NCBI GenBank assembly: GCA_903900845.1
Contig: CAIUOU010000110.1
Coordinates: 62,001 to 126,000, forward strand
Direction: 5' to 3'
Origin: an uncultured Opitutia bacterium
Lineage (GTDB): Bacteria > Verrucomicrobiota > Verrucomicrobiia > Opitutales > Opitutaceae
DNA length: 64,000 bases
Shown here: piece by piece, positions 36,140 to 44,918 of the stretch
Numbering within the stretch: position 1 is the stretch's first letter
Layout of the letters: every line of letters starts with the position of its first letter
The notes under the pieces: model-generated
Told to the model about the DNA's origin: nothing
Database searches by the model: none
Seen by the model: only the letters and a program-made list of their open reading frames with translations
Position numbers and translations under genes: made by a program

Positions 36140-36378
36140 CCGTGGATTCGGCGAATGGTGTCGGGGGGCGACCCCACGGCATCTGTTGCGAAACGTGAGC
36201 CTTTTCTCGGCCAACTCCAGGGATGGCCGCGAAGAGGCGCGGAAGACTCGCAGGCCCTGACTCTCCCCGCGCCTCCGTGTCTCCGTGGTGAGCTCGCGCA
36301 ATTGCCGGTGCTGTTGGGAATCCGCCCTTTTCGCGGCTTGAGGCGAGGGGGGTTGTCGCCACTTTCGCCGCAGCCCCG
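36140..36378. repeat. spacer with dispersed repeats before the sulfatase gene
   Basis: No gene is seen in 239 bp. Bases 36225-36247 (GGCCGCGAAGAGGCGCGGAA, then GAC) repeat 6710-6732 with one mismatch. A CGCGCCTCCGTGTCTCCGTG unit at 36270-36289 belongs to a class of degenerate intergenic repeats also seen at 31160. Confidence 0.45.
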
Positions 36379-37869
36379 ATGCGCACCTTACGCGTCCTCC
36401 TTCTGCTCCTCCTTTCAGCGCCTGGTTCCGCGTTCGCGGCCGCCCCGGCGGGAGAGGTCCGGCGCCCGAACATTCTCTTCGTCCTGGCCGATAATTGGGG
36501 CTGGCCGCACGCCGCGGCGCTGGGCGACCCGCTGGCGCAGACACCCGTCTTCGACCGCATCGCGCGGGAGGGCGTCGTTTTCAACCACACGTTCTGTCCG
36601 GTGCCATCCTGTTCCCCGGCGCGCTCCAGTCTACTTACCGGGCGTGCCGCGCACCAACTGGCCGACGCCGCGAGCTTGTGGAGCAAGTTCGACCGCGGTC
36701 ACCGGGTCTTCACCGACCTGTTGCGCGAGGGCGGTTACGAGGTGGGCATGACCGGCAAGGGTTGGGGTCCCGGCAATCACAAGGACTTCGGCTGGCCCGA
36801 CAATCCGGTCGGCGCCGAACACGCCAGCTTCGAGGCCTTTCTCAAGCAGCGGGATCCGCGGCGGCCTTTCTTCTTCTGGATCGGCAACACCGACACCGCG
36901 CGTCACCGCTGGCGTTACGATCCGGCGGGTTGGCAGGGGCTTGACGCCGCGAAACTCAGGGTGCCGCCCCAGTTTCCCGACGATCCCGTCACCCGCTCCG
37001 CGCTCATGGCTTATTACGCCAGCGTGCGTACCATGGACCGGGCGGTGGGTGAGGATATCGCCCGGCTCGAGAAGCTTGGCCTGCTCGACGACACCGTCGT
37101 CGTCTACACGAGCGACAACGGGTGGCAGATGCCGCGCGGCCTCGCCAACTGCTACGACACCGGCACACGGGTGCCGTTCGCGGTGCGCTGGGGACGCCGG
37201 CTCGCGGCGGGAAGCGTGCGCGACGAATTCGTGAGCCTTACCGACCTGGCGCCGACGTTCGTCGAGCTCGCGGGTCTACCGGTCGAGCCGCACGTGACCG
37301 GGCGAAGCATCGCCGGTCTGATCCTCGGCCGCGAAGACTCGGTGCGACGCGACGCCGTCTTCGTCGAGCGCGAGCGCCACGCGAACGTGCGCCGCGGCGA
37401 CCTCAGCTATCCGGTGCGCGGAATCCGCACGAAGGACTTCCTTTACCTTTGGAACCTTCGTCCCGACCGCTGGCCTGCGGGCGATCCCGCGCTCTATCAC
37501 TCGGTCGGTGCTTTCGGTGATGTCGATCTCTCTCCGCTGAAGGACCTGCTGGTCGGCGGGGCCGCCCGGCCGGATCTCGCACCGTATCGTGCGCTGACAC
37601 TGGAGCGCCGTCCTCCCGAGGAGCTTTACGACCTGCGGACCGACCCGCACCAGGTGCGTAACATCGCCGCGGACGCCGCGTACGGCGAAACGCGCCGGGA
37701 GTTGCGCGAGCGCGTGCAGCGCTGGATGCGCGAGACCGGCGACCCGCGCGTCGACCCCGCCTATGATGGATGGGATCGCATGCCGTATTTCGGTCCGCCC
37801 GCGCGCACGGGTGACGGCGCCACCAAATCCAAGGGCGCCAAGGCCCCGCGTGCCGCGGCGCCGCGTTGA
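36379..37869 (+). CDS. exported sulfatase
   Basis: Encodes 496 aa with a signal peptide (residues 1-21). The active-site motif CSPARSSLLTGR starts at C78, the cysteine converted to formylglycine by a maturase. RPNILFVLADNWGW at residues 29-42 supplies the first metal ligands, and VVYTSDNGWQMPRG near 236 the second set. It hydrolyses sulfate esters, probably on an extracytoplasmic polysaccharide. No formylglycine-generating maturase gene is in the window. Its end is 7 bp before the binding-protein gene, suggesting cleavage and uptake are linked. The C-terminal tail is Lys/Ala-rich and low complexity. Confidence 0.9.
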   Translation: MRTLRVLLLLLLSAPGSAFAAAPAGEVRRPNILFVLADNWGWPHAAALGDPLAQTPVFDRIAREGVVFNHTFCPVPSCSPARSSLLTGRAAHQLADAASLWSKFDRGHRVFTDLLREGGYEVGMTGKGWGPGNHKDFGWPDNPVGAEHASFEAFLKQRDPRRPFFFWIGNTDTARHRWRYDPAGWQGLDAAKLRVPPQFPDDPVTRSALMAYYASVRTMDRAVGEDIARLEKLGLLDDTVVVYTSDNGWQMPRGLANCYDTGTRVPFAVRWGRRLAAGSVRDEFVSLTDLAPTFVELAGLPVEPHVTGRSIAGLILGREDSVRRDAVFVERERHANVRRGDLSYPVRGIRTKDFLYLWNLRPDRWPAGDPALYHSVGAFGDVDLSPLKDLLVGGAARPDLAPYRALTLERRPPEELYDLRTDPHQVRNIAADAAYGETRRELRERVQRWMRETGDPRVDPAYDGWDRMPYFGPPARTGDGATKSKGAKAPRAAAPR

Positions 37870-37876
37870 TTTTCCC

Positions 37877-38818
37877 ATGAATACCCCGTCCCTGCTCCGG
37901 TTTCTAGCACCTCTCCTGCTCGGCGCGTTGTCCATATCGGCCGCGCAACCGCTGCGCTCGGTCGCGATCACCGTGGGTGATCTCGGCAATCCATTCTTCG
38001 TGCAGATCGCGAAGGGTGCGGAGGCCAAGGCGCGCGAGCTCGGCGGCGCGGGCGTGAAGGTCACGGCCGTCTCCTCGGGCTACGATCTGAACCAGCAGAC
38101 GAACCAGATGGAGGACTTCATCGCGGCTAAGGTCGACCTGATCGTGCTCAATGCCGCCGACACCAAGGGCATCGCGCCCGCGGTGCGGAAGGCGCGGGCC
38201 GCCGGGATCGTCGTGGTGGCGGTCGATGTCGCCGCCGAGGGCGGGGTGAATGCCACGGTGATGTCGGACAACGTGCAGGCGGGGCGCGTGGCGGCCGAAT
38301 ATCTGGTGAATCGGCTCAACGGCAAAGGCAGCGTGGTGATCATCAACGGCCCGCCGGTCTCCGCCGTGTCCGACCGCGTGGCCGGCGCCGAGGCGGTGTT
38401 CCGCGCGACTTCCGGCATCCGGCTGCTTTCGCGGGATCAGAATGCAGGCGGCAACCGGCAGGGCGGCATGAATGTGATGACCGACCTTTTGACCGCGCAT
38501 CCGCAGATCGACGCCGTTTTCGCCATCAACGATCCCTCCGGCCTCGGCGCGGCGCTGGCGCTCCGCCAGGCGCGGCGCGAGAACGTGATCGTGGCGGCCG
38601 TCGACGGCGCGCCCGACGCGGAGAAGGCGCTGCGGGACGAGAAGAACGCGTTCGCCGCGTCCGCCGCGCAGGATCCGTTCTCCATGGCGGGCAAGGCGGT
38701 CGAAGTCGGCTTCGGTATCCTCCAGGGCCGGCCGGCGCCCGAAGGCCGCGTGCTGGTGGCGGTCTCGCTGATCACGCGCGACAACATCGCGGGCTACCGC
38801 GGCTGGACCAACAAGTGA
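37877..38818 (+). CDS. ribose-type ABC transporter periplasmic binding protein
   Basis: Encodes 313 aa with a signal peptide (residues 1-22). The two-lobed Peripla_BP_4 fold is recognised from SVAITVGDLGNPFFVQIAKGAE, VDLIVLNAADTKGIAPAV, DNVQAGRVAAEYL and VAAVDGAPDAEKAL. It delivers a sugar to an RbsC-type permease, and the only such permease here is 35 kb away at 2293. The adjacent sulfatase suggests a desulfated sugar as ligand. Start at the ATG 7 bp after the sulfatase stop gives the signal peptide. Confidence 0.89.
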   Translation: MNTPSLLRFLAPLLLGALSISAAQPLRSVAITVGDLGNPFFVQIAKGAEAKARELGGAGVKVTAVSSGYDLNQQTNQMEDFIAAKVDLIVLNAADTKGIAPAVRKARAAGIVVVAVDVAAEGGVNATVMSDNVQAGRVAAEYLVNRLNGKGSVVIINGPPVSAVSDRVAGAEAVFRATSGIRLLSRDQNAGGNRQGGMNVMTDLLTAHPQIDAVFAINDPSGLGAALALRQARRENVIVAAVDGAPDAEKALRDEKNAFAASAAQDPFSMAGKAVEVGFGILQGRPAPEGRVLVAVSLITRDNIAGYRGWTNK

Positions 38819-38837
38819 ACCCCGCGCCTTTCCGCGC

Positions 38838-39599
38838 TTGAACGCCGACGAATACCTCAAGCTCGCGGAGGTGGAGGACCGGATGTGGTACTTCCGGTCG
38901 CTGCACACCCACGTGGCGCGCGAGCTCGCGCGGACGCGGCCGGGGGGTGGTGACGTGCTCGACGCCGGGTGCGGCACCGGCGGTCTCATCCTGCGGCTCC
39001 GCGAGGCCAACCCCTCTTGGGGCTTCGCGGGCATCGACTTCATGCCGCTCGCCTGCGAGCTGGCGCGGCGGCGTTGCGGCGCTGGCACCGACATCCGCGA
39101 GGCGTCGATCACCGCGCTGCCGTTCGCTGACGCCAGCTTTGACGCGGTTGTTTCGGCCGACGTCGTTTGCCAGGTGGAGAACCCGGAGGTGGCCGCCGCG
39201 GAGTTTATGAGGGTGCTCCGGCCGGGCGGGGTGGTCGTGATCAACGTGCCAGCCTACCGCTGGATGTGGTCATATCATGACGATTCGTGCCAGACGAAGC
39301 ACCGCTACACGCGGCCCGAGGTGGCGGCACTGCTGCGGGGCGCCGGTTTCGGGGGGACGCGCACCACGCATTGGAACGCCCTGCCTTTCCCGGTCGTCTG
39401 GGCGAAGCGGAAACTCTTCCGCACACCGGCCGACACCAGCGATGTGAAGGACTATCCGCGGATCATCGACACGGCCTTCGGCGCGCTGATGGCGGTCGAG
39501 CACGCTTGGCTTGAACTCGGGGGCGTCTGGGCCTGGGGCACGTCGGTGTTCGGCGTGGCGCGGAAGCCCGCGGCGTCGGACGGCGCGGTGCGGTCATGA
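38838..39599 (+). CDS. class I SAM-dependent methyltransferase
   Basis: Encodes 253 aa from a TTG. The SAM-binding motif I is VLDAGCGTGGLILRL (residues 40-54), followed by the acidic residue in FAGIDFM and motif IV in FDAVVSADVV. Fold and size match the Methyltransf_11 type often found in glycan clusters. The acceptor is unknown. Its stop overlaps the start of the membrane-protein gene by 4 bp (ATGA), so the two are coupled and likely act on the same lipid-linked or glycan substrate. Confidence 0.86.
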   Translation: MNADEYLKLAEVEDRMWYFRSLHTHVARELARTRPGGGDVLDAGCGTGGLILRLREANPSWGFAGIDFMPLACELARRRCGAGTDIREASITALPFADASFDAVVSADVVCQVENPEVAAAEFMRVLRPGGVVVINVPAYRWMWSYHDDSCQTKHRYTRPEVAALLRGAGFGGTRTTHWNALPFPVVWAKRKLFRTPADTSDVKDYPRIIDTAFGALMAVEHAWLELGGVWAWGTSVFGVARKPAASDGAVRS

Positions 39600-41791
39600 T
39601 GGCGCTTGCGGCCTCCGGCGCGCTTCTGCTCCACGTCTTTCTGTGGGGAGCCGGCGCGGCGATGCTGGCCATGCCGCGGCCCTGGCGGCGGTTCTGGCCG
39701 GTGCTGGCGCTGCCCGCGGGCCTGACGCTCCAGTCTGTCGTCGTGTGGGCGGGGGCGTGGGCGAACCTCCGCGGCACCGACGCCTACGGGAAGTGGAGCC
39801 TTGCGGTTCCGCTTCTGCTCCTGGCTGCAGGGGTCGCGCGGGTGGGAGCGTGCCGGATCCGAGTCGACCTCGCACGCCTCGGACTGGTTTTGGTCACTTC
39901 GGCGGCGAGCCTCTTCCTCCTGACCCTTCCGCTGGCGTTCTCCGGGGGAATTCCGACCACGGTGTCGCTGGGAAGCTGTGACGCGGCGGACTACGCGGCC
40001 GGCGCGCGCGTGTTGCAGGAATTCTCGCGAGGCGACCGAACGGGTTTCCTCGGACTGACGGAAGTCGTGCAGGTGATGTCGGTGGACAACTTTCCCGACT
40101 ATTGGCTGCGGCTGAATCATTTCACGCCGTCAGCGTTGATTGCTTTGAACGGATCGGTGCTCGGTTTCGTGCCGCACGAACTGGCAACGCTGGTGACCGC
40201 GCTGGCGCTGGCCGCGGTGGTGCCGCTGGTGTTCTGGATTTCGCGCGCGTTGCTCGGTTACAGCGGCGTCGTCGCGCTGGTGCTGGCGGGTATCGCCGCG
40301 GTGAGCCCGGTGCTCTGGTATGCGGTCGCGCATGTGGCGCCGGGGCAATTGCTGGCGGCGCAGGCGGCGGCATTGCTCACCTGGGCGGGGGTCGCGCTCT
40401 GGCGCGGACGGCTCACGCCCACCCGCGCGCTGGCCTTCGCCCCGGTGTTGGCGACCGCCTACGCGCTGATTCTCGGCAGCTATAACTTCTTTCTGCTGGT
40501 GTGTCTGGTGCCGGCGGTGGCCTATGCGGGCGGCCTCGCGCTGCGCGGTGCGCGTTGGGCACGTTTCGGCGGCTGGCTCGCGGCGATGCTGGTTCCGCTG
40601 GTTCCGGCCGGGTTGGTTTTCGCGGAACGCTTGGCGGGACTAGCGGAGCGACTCTCGCTGCTCCGGACGTACGATTTCGGCTGGCCGGTGCCGGCGTTCA
40701 CCGCCGAAGGCTGGTTCGGACTCGTGCTCGCACCGGATCTCGAACCGTTGCCTTGGGCTCCACTCCGTTGGGCGCTGTCGGCGTTGTTGGTCGGCCTGTT
40801 GGTCTGGGCGCATTTGCGCTCGGCGACGGGGCCCCGTCCGGCTGGCTGGGTTGCCGTGGCGCTTTCGGTGCCCGTGTTGCTGGGCTACGGGTTCCTGCAG
40901 GCGCGCGGCGCGTGGCTCGGCACCAACGCCAGCTACGACGCCTATAAGCTCTTCGCGGTGTTTTTCCCGGTGCTACTGCCGGCCTGCTGCTGGTGGGTGA
41001 CTCTGCGGCGCAGCCGGCGGCTCCACGAATGGCTGCTGGTGGCGGCGACGGCTGTCGTCGTGGTCGCCGGCAACCTCGCCGCGGCGGGTTTCTTCATGGT
41101 GCGCCTCAGCCGTGCGCCTTTGCGGTTCGATCCGGAGGTCGTCGCGCTACTGCGCGTCGAGGCGATGGATGAGGTGCGGGGCGTGAACCTGCTGGTGCCC
41201 GATATGTGGACGCGCCTCTGGGCGAACGTCTTCCTGCTGCGCAAGGAGCAGTATTTCGCGACCCACACTTATGAGGCGCGGCGCGACACCCCGTTGCGCG
41301 GCGACTGGAGTCTGGAAAGCGGAGTGGTCGGGGCTGCCCCGGAGTTCCCCGGATGGCAGCGGCTCTCGCCACGCTTCACGCTGATCAGCGCCGCGGGTCC
41401 GCACGGGCTGCGGGTCATGCCCTCGGCCGGCTGGCACGGGCTGGAGCGTACGCCGGACGGGAGTGAACAGTGGGAATGGACGGATCGCGCCGCGGTGTTG
41501 GAGATTGAGAATCCGCGCGGCGAGCCCCTTGAGGTTCGTTTCGTCGGCGACGCGCGCGGTTTTGGCGCCCGTGAGGTCGAGTTACTCAACCCTGCCGGTC
41601 GTCGGACGGGGGCAACCTTCATGGTGGGCGAGGCGCGTACCAAGTTCATCCTCGGTCCGGTCACGCTGCCGCCGGGTGTCTCGCGCTGGACCCTGCGCTC
41701 GCTCGAGCCGGCCGCACGCGCCTCGGCGGCGGACCCGCGTCAGGTGGCGCTTTGCGTCTATCAGCTGCGCGTCCAGGTAGGCGGGAATTGA
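39596..41791 (+). CDS. multi-pass membrane protein, glycan-assembly type
   Basis: Encodes 731 aa (a second Met follows the first). About twelve hydrophobic helices occupy residues 1-500, and the last 220 residues are soluble and beta-rich. The layout resembles GT-C glycosyltransferases or O-antigen ligase-like proteins and the protein at 104-2224, but no clear catalytic motif is seen. Coupling to a methyltransferase and closeness to SDR and GT2 genes suggest a surface polysaccharide role. Confidence 0.72.
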   Translation: MMALAASGALLLHVFLWGAGAAMLAMPRPWRRFWPVLALPAGLTLQSVVVWAGAWANLRGTDAYGKWSLAVPLLLLAAGVARVGACRIRVDLARLGLVLVTSAASLFLLTLPLAFSGGIPTTVSLGSCDAADYAAGARVLQEFSRGDRTGFLGLTEVVQVMSVDNFPDYWLRLNHFTPSALIALNGSVLGFVPHELATLVTALALAAVVPLVFWISRALLGYSGVVALVLAGIAAVSPVLWYAVAHVAPGQLLAAQAAALLTWAGVALWRGRLTPTRALAFAPVLATAYALILGSYNFFLLVCLVPAVAYAGGLALRGARWARFGGWLAAMLVPLVPAGLVFAERLAGLAERLSLLRTYDFGWPVPAFTAEGWFGLVLAPDLEPLPWAPLRWALSALLVGLLVWAHLRSATGPRPAGWVAVALSVPVLLGYGFLQARGAWLGTNASYDAYKLFAVFFPVLLPACCWWVTLRRSRRLHEWLLVAATAVVVVAGNLAAAGFFMVRLSRAPLRFDPEVVALLRVEAMDEVRGVNLLVPDMWTRLWANVFLLRKEQYFATHTYEARRDTPLRGDWSLESGVVGAAPEFPGWQRLSPRFTLISAAGPHGLRVMPSAGWHGLERTPDGSEQWEWTDRAAVLEIENPRGEPLEVRFVGDARGFGAREVELLNPAGRRTGATFMVGEARTKFILGPVTLPPGVSRWTLRSLEPAARASAADPRQVALCVYQLRVQVGGN

Positions 41792-41825
41792 CGCCACCGC
41801 GGCGCGACGTGTTTTCTGCCCGCCG

Positions 41826-42827
41826 ATGTCCGCCCGCCTGAACCTCCGCCGCGTGTTCGCGGGCCGGCGCGTCCTGATCACGGGCGGCCTCGGTTTCATC
41901 GGCTCGAACCTGGCGCGTACCCTCGTGGGCCTCGGGGCGCGCGTCTCGATCGTCGACAGCCTGGTCCCGGAGTACGGCGGGAACCGCCGCAACCTCGCGG
42001 GCATCGCCGCCCGCGTTAAAGTGCACGTCGCCGATGTGCGCGACTGGCCGCGGCTGCCGGACCTCGTGCGCGGGCAGGACTTTCTTTTCAACCTTGCGGG
42101 GCAGACGAGCCACATGGATTCGATGACGGACCCGCAGACCGACCTCGACATCAACTGCCGCGCACAGCTGGCGATTCTCGAGGCCTGCCGGCTGCACAAT
42201 CCGGGCATCCGCATCGTGTTCGCCAGCACGCGGCAGATCTACGGCCGTCCCGATTACCTGCCGGTCGACGAGCGGCATCCCCTGCGGCCGGTGGACGTGA
42301 ACGGCATCAACAAGATGGCCGGTGAGGCGTTCCACCTCCTGTACTCGCGGGTGCACGGGATCGCGGCGACGGCGTTGCGCCTCACCAACACCATCGGGCC
42401 GCGCATGCGGATTAAGGACGCCCGCCAGACGTTCGTCGGGGTGTGGGTGCGGCGGCTGGTGGAAGGCGAACCCTTCGAGGTTTGGGGTGGGGAGCAGCTA
42501 CGCGACTTCACCTACGTGGATGATGCGGTGGAGGCTTTTCTGCTGGCGGCGGCGAAACCGGAGGCGGTGGGGCAGGTCTTCAATTTGGGCGGACCTCCGC
42601 GCGTGACGTTGCAGCGCCTCGCCGAGCTGCTGGTGGAGATCAATCGCGGCGGATCGTTTGTCGTGCGCGAGTTTCCGGCGGACCGCCGGCGGATCGACAT
42701 CGGGGACTACTTCGCGGACGGCCGCCTGATTTCGCGGCGGCTCGGCTGGAAGCCGCGGACCGATCTGCGCACCGCGCTGGAGCGGACGGTCGCGTATTAC
42801 CGCCGGGAGCTCGGCCACTATATTTGA
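41826..42827 (+). CDS. NAD-dependent sugar epimerase/dehydratase (extended SDR) with unusual active site
   Basis: Encodes 333 aa. The NAD motif GGLGFIGSN is at residues 20-28, and the conserved STRQIYG and ERHPLRPVD segments place it with nucleotide-sugar epimerases such as GalE and CDP-tyvelose epimerase relatives. The catalytic YxxxK motif reads N159-GIN-K163, so Tyr is replaced by Asn while Lys is kept. The normal Ser/Thr of the triad (STR at 134-136) is present. Similar NGINK spelling may be a subfamily trait, but I cannot check. The expected product is a modified nucleotide sugar for the neighbouring glycosyltransferases. Confidence 0.86.
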   Translation: MSARLNLRRVFAGRRVLITGGLGFIGSNLARTLVGLGARVSIVDSLVPEYGGNRRNLAGIAARVKVHVADVRDWPRLPDLVRGQDFLFNLAGQTSHMDSMTDPQTDLDINCRAQLAILEACRLHNPGIRIVFASTRQIYGRPDYLPVDERHPLRPVDVNGINKMAGEAFHLLYSRVHGIAATALRLTNTIGPRMRIKDARQTFVGVWVRRLVEGEPFEVWGGEQLRDFTYVDDAVEAFLLAAAKPEAVGQVFNLGGPPRVTLQRLAELLVEINRGGSFVVREFPADRRRIDIGDYFADGRLISRRLGWKPRTDLRTALERTVAYYRRELGHYI

Positions 42828-42911
42828 TCGGCGCGGCGGGGATAGCTCCTGTCGGTGACGTTGGAAACGGGGTCTTGCCCCGCCACAGGGCTTGGGCGAC
42901 TAATCCCGTCG

Positions 42912-43862
42912 ATGCCCGGCCCCGCCCTGAGCTTTGTCATCCCTCTTTACCGCAGCGCCGAGACGATCGGCGCGGTGGTGCGCGAGATCGAGGGTTTCAC
43001 CGTCGAGGGCGGGCACGAGATCATCCTGGTGCACGATGGCAGCGGGGAGGAGACGAGTCGCGCGGCGCGGGAACTCGTGCGGACGGCGCGGGTGCCGGTC
43101 ACGCTGATCGAGCACGCGCGCAACTACGGCGAGCACAACGCCGTGCTGACCGGCTGGCGGCACGCGCGGGGCGCATACATCGTGAATCTGGACGACGACG
43201 GGCAAAACCCGCCCGCCGAGGCGCTGCGGCTCTGGCGGGAGGCGAAAGCCGCCGGCCTGGATGTCGTTTACGGGCACTACGAGGAGAAGCGCCATGAGGC
43301 GTGGCGTAATCTCGGCAGCTGGTTCACCAATCGGATGACCGATTGGGCTCTCGATAAGCCGGCGGGCTTCTACCTCTCCAGTTTCCGCTGCGTGAGCGCG
43401 TTCGTCGCGCGGCAGGTGATCGGCTACGCCGGGCCTTATCCCTACATCGACGGCCTTATCCTGCAGGTGACGCAGCGCATCGGCTCGATCGCCGTGCGCC
43501 ACGAGGAGCGAAAGGCGGGCCGCAGCACCTACACGCTGGGCAAACTCATCCGGCTCTGGCTAAGCGCTTGGGTGAATTTTTCCCTGCTGCCCCTGCGGGT
43601 CGCGACGGTGCTCGGGCTGGTCGTTGCTGCTGCGGGTATGGTGGCGCTCGGGACGATCGCCTGGCTCTGGTACAGTGGCATTGGCCCGGAGTACGGCTGG
43701 GGTTGGACGATGTCCTGCATTCTCATCTTCTCCGGTACGCAGCTCGTGATGCTCGGCCTGATCGGGGAGTATCTCGGCCGCATGTTCATCGCCGTGAACC
43801 AGCGGCCGCAGTCCGTCGTGCGCGAGGTCGTCGCCTCGGACGCTGCGGGCCGGGTCAGCTAG
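42912..43862 (+). CDS. family 2 glycosyltransferase, membrane-anchored (ArnC/DPM-like)
   Basis: Encodes 316 aa. The GT2 nucleotide-binding motif LSFVIPLYRSAETIG is at residues 5-19, followed by ILVHDGSGEET, YIVNLDDDGQNPP (DDD metal motif) and a C-terminal pair of membrane helices (about 225-290). This is the arrangement of transferases that charge undecaprenyl phosphate with a sugar. It follows the SDR and converges with the next gene, with 8 bp of overlap at the 3' ends. Confidence 0.88.
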   Translation: MPGPALSFVIPLYRSAETIGAVVREIEGFTVEGGHEIILVHDGSGEETSRAARELVRTARVPVTLIEHARNYGEHNAVLTGWRHARGAYIVNLDDDGQNPPAEALRLWREAKAAGLDVVYGHYEEKRHEAWRNLGSWFTNRMTDWALDKPAGFYLSSFRCVSAFVARQVIGYAGPYPYIDGLILQVTQRIGSIAVRHEERKAGRSTYTLGKLIRLWLSAWVNFSLLPLRVATVLGLVVAAAGMVALGTIAWLWYSGIGPEYGWGWTMSCILIFSGTQLVMLGLIGEYLGRMFIAVNQRPQSVVREVVASDAAGRVS

Positions 43863-44865
43863 GGAACATCGCGCGCCACCGCGCCAGTTCGCGGGCCATA
43901 CCCTCCGCCACCCCGCGCGTCGCCTCCGGCGGCGGTTCGCGGCGCAGTCCCGCGAGGTAGGCGAGCGACGTGAACACCACGCGGTACTCGCGCTCGCGCG
44001 GACTGCTGAACGAGGATTGGAGAAACTCGCGGCACCACGGACGCCACGCGTCGGCGGTGAGCTCGCGTTCCCACCTTTGCGCGAGACGGAAGGAATTCTG
44101 CTCGTCGCGGGCCTTTCTGCCCGGTGCGGAGCTCACGTGGTGGCGAACCACGCTGCGCAGCGCGACGACGTTCACACGTCCGGTCGCGCGGGCGCGGTAG
44201 CCGAGGTCGATGTCCTCGCCGCCGTTGACGTAGCCTTCGTCGAAGCCGCCGAGTTCCTGCCAGAGCGATCGCCGTATGAGCAGGCAAGCCCCGGTCACCG
44301 CGGCCACCGGCCGGACCGGCTGAAGCAGCCGTGCGAACCGCCCTGGCGTTTGCCGCGTGTGGACCGGTTTGGCAGCAGGGGTCAGCTCGAGTCCCGCGTG
44401 GTCGGTCGCACCCGTGCGGGCGTCCCTTTGCACGTTGCCCACGAGCCCGGCGCGATCCCCGAGGCGATCCAACGCCGACAGCATGGGTTCAAGCCAGCCC
44501 GGTAGGAGAACGAGGTCGTTGTTGAGCAGCGCGAGCACCTCCCCACGGGCAAGGGCGGCGGCGCGGTTGTTGGCGCCCGCGAATCCGAGGTTGCGCTCGT
44601 TGAAAAGCACACGGAAGGGCGCGGACTGCAGCTCACGGGCGGTTCGCAGCCATTCGCGGGTGCCGTCGGAGCTGCCGTCATCCACAAGTATGATTTCGTG
44701 CGTCACGGCCGCCGGCAGAGTGGAGCGCAGGCTATCCAGCATCGCGCGGGTGAGCGCGAGGCAGTCGAACAACGGCACGACCACGCTCAGCCGCGGGGAA
44801 GATCCGGCGCGCTCAGAGGTGGTGTGGGACGGGGAGGACGGCATCGCCCGGGGCGGCAGGAGCAT
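43855..44865 (-). CDS. family 2 glycosyltransferase (rhamnosyltransferase-like)
   Basis: Encodes 336 aa (or 329 from a second Met at 44844). GT2 motifs are LSVVVPLFD, EIILVDDGSSDGT, NLGFAGANNRA and VLALLNNDLVLLPGWLEPML; the LLNNDxxL and GGFDEGYVNGGEDIDLGYR segments are typical of rhamnosyltransferases. A perfect hairpin (CCCCGT-GAAA-ACGGGG, 44866-44881) abuts the first ATG, which may favour the second start. It lies downstream of rmlA in the same direction and probably consumes the dTDP-rhamnose made by that cluster. Confidence 0.87.
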   Translation of the reverse strand: MLLPPRAMPSSPSHTTSERAGSSPRLSVVVPLFDCLALTRAMLDSLRSTLPAAVTHEIILVDDGSSDGTREWLRTARELQSAPFRVLFNERNLGFAGANNRAAALARGEVLALLNNDLVLLPGWLEPMLSALDRLGDRAGLVGNVQRDARTGATDHAGLELTPAAKPVHTRQTPGRFARLLQPVRPVAAVTGACLLIRRSLWQELGGFDEGYVNGGEDIDLGYRARATGRVNVVALRSVVRHHVSSAPGRKARDEQNSFRLAQRWERELTADAWRPWCREFLQSSFSSPREREYRVVFTSLAYLAGLRREPPPEATRGVAEGMARELARWRAMFPS

Positions 44866-44918
44866 CCCCGTGAAAACGGGGGCCGCTCAATCCCTTATTC
44901 TCGGTCTTCCGCGGGCGC

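Noticed and set aside
44866-44881. Rho-independent terminator of rmlA
   Set aside because: Perfect stem but no T run on either strand and only 53 bp before the next gene start in the same direction.
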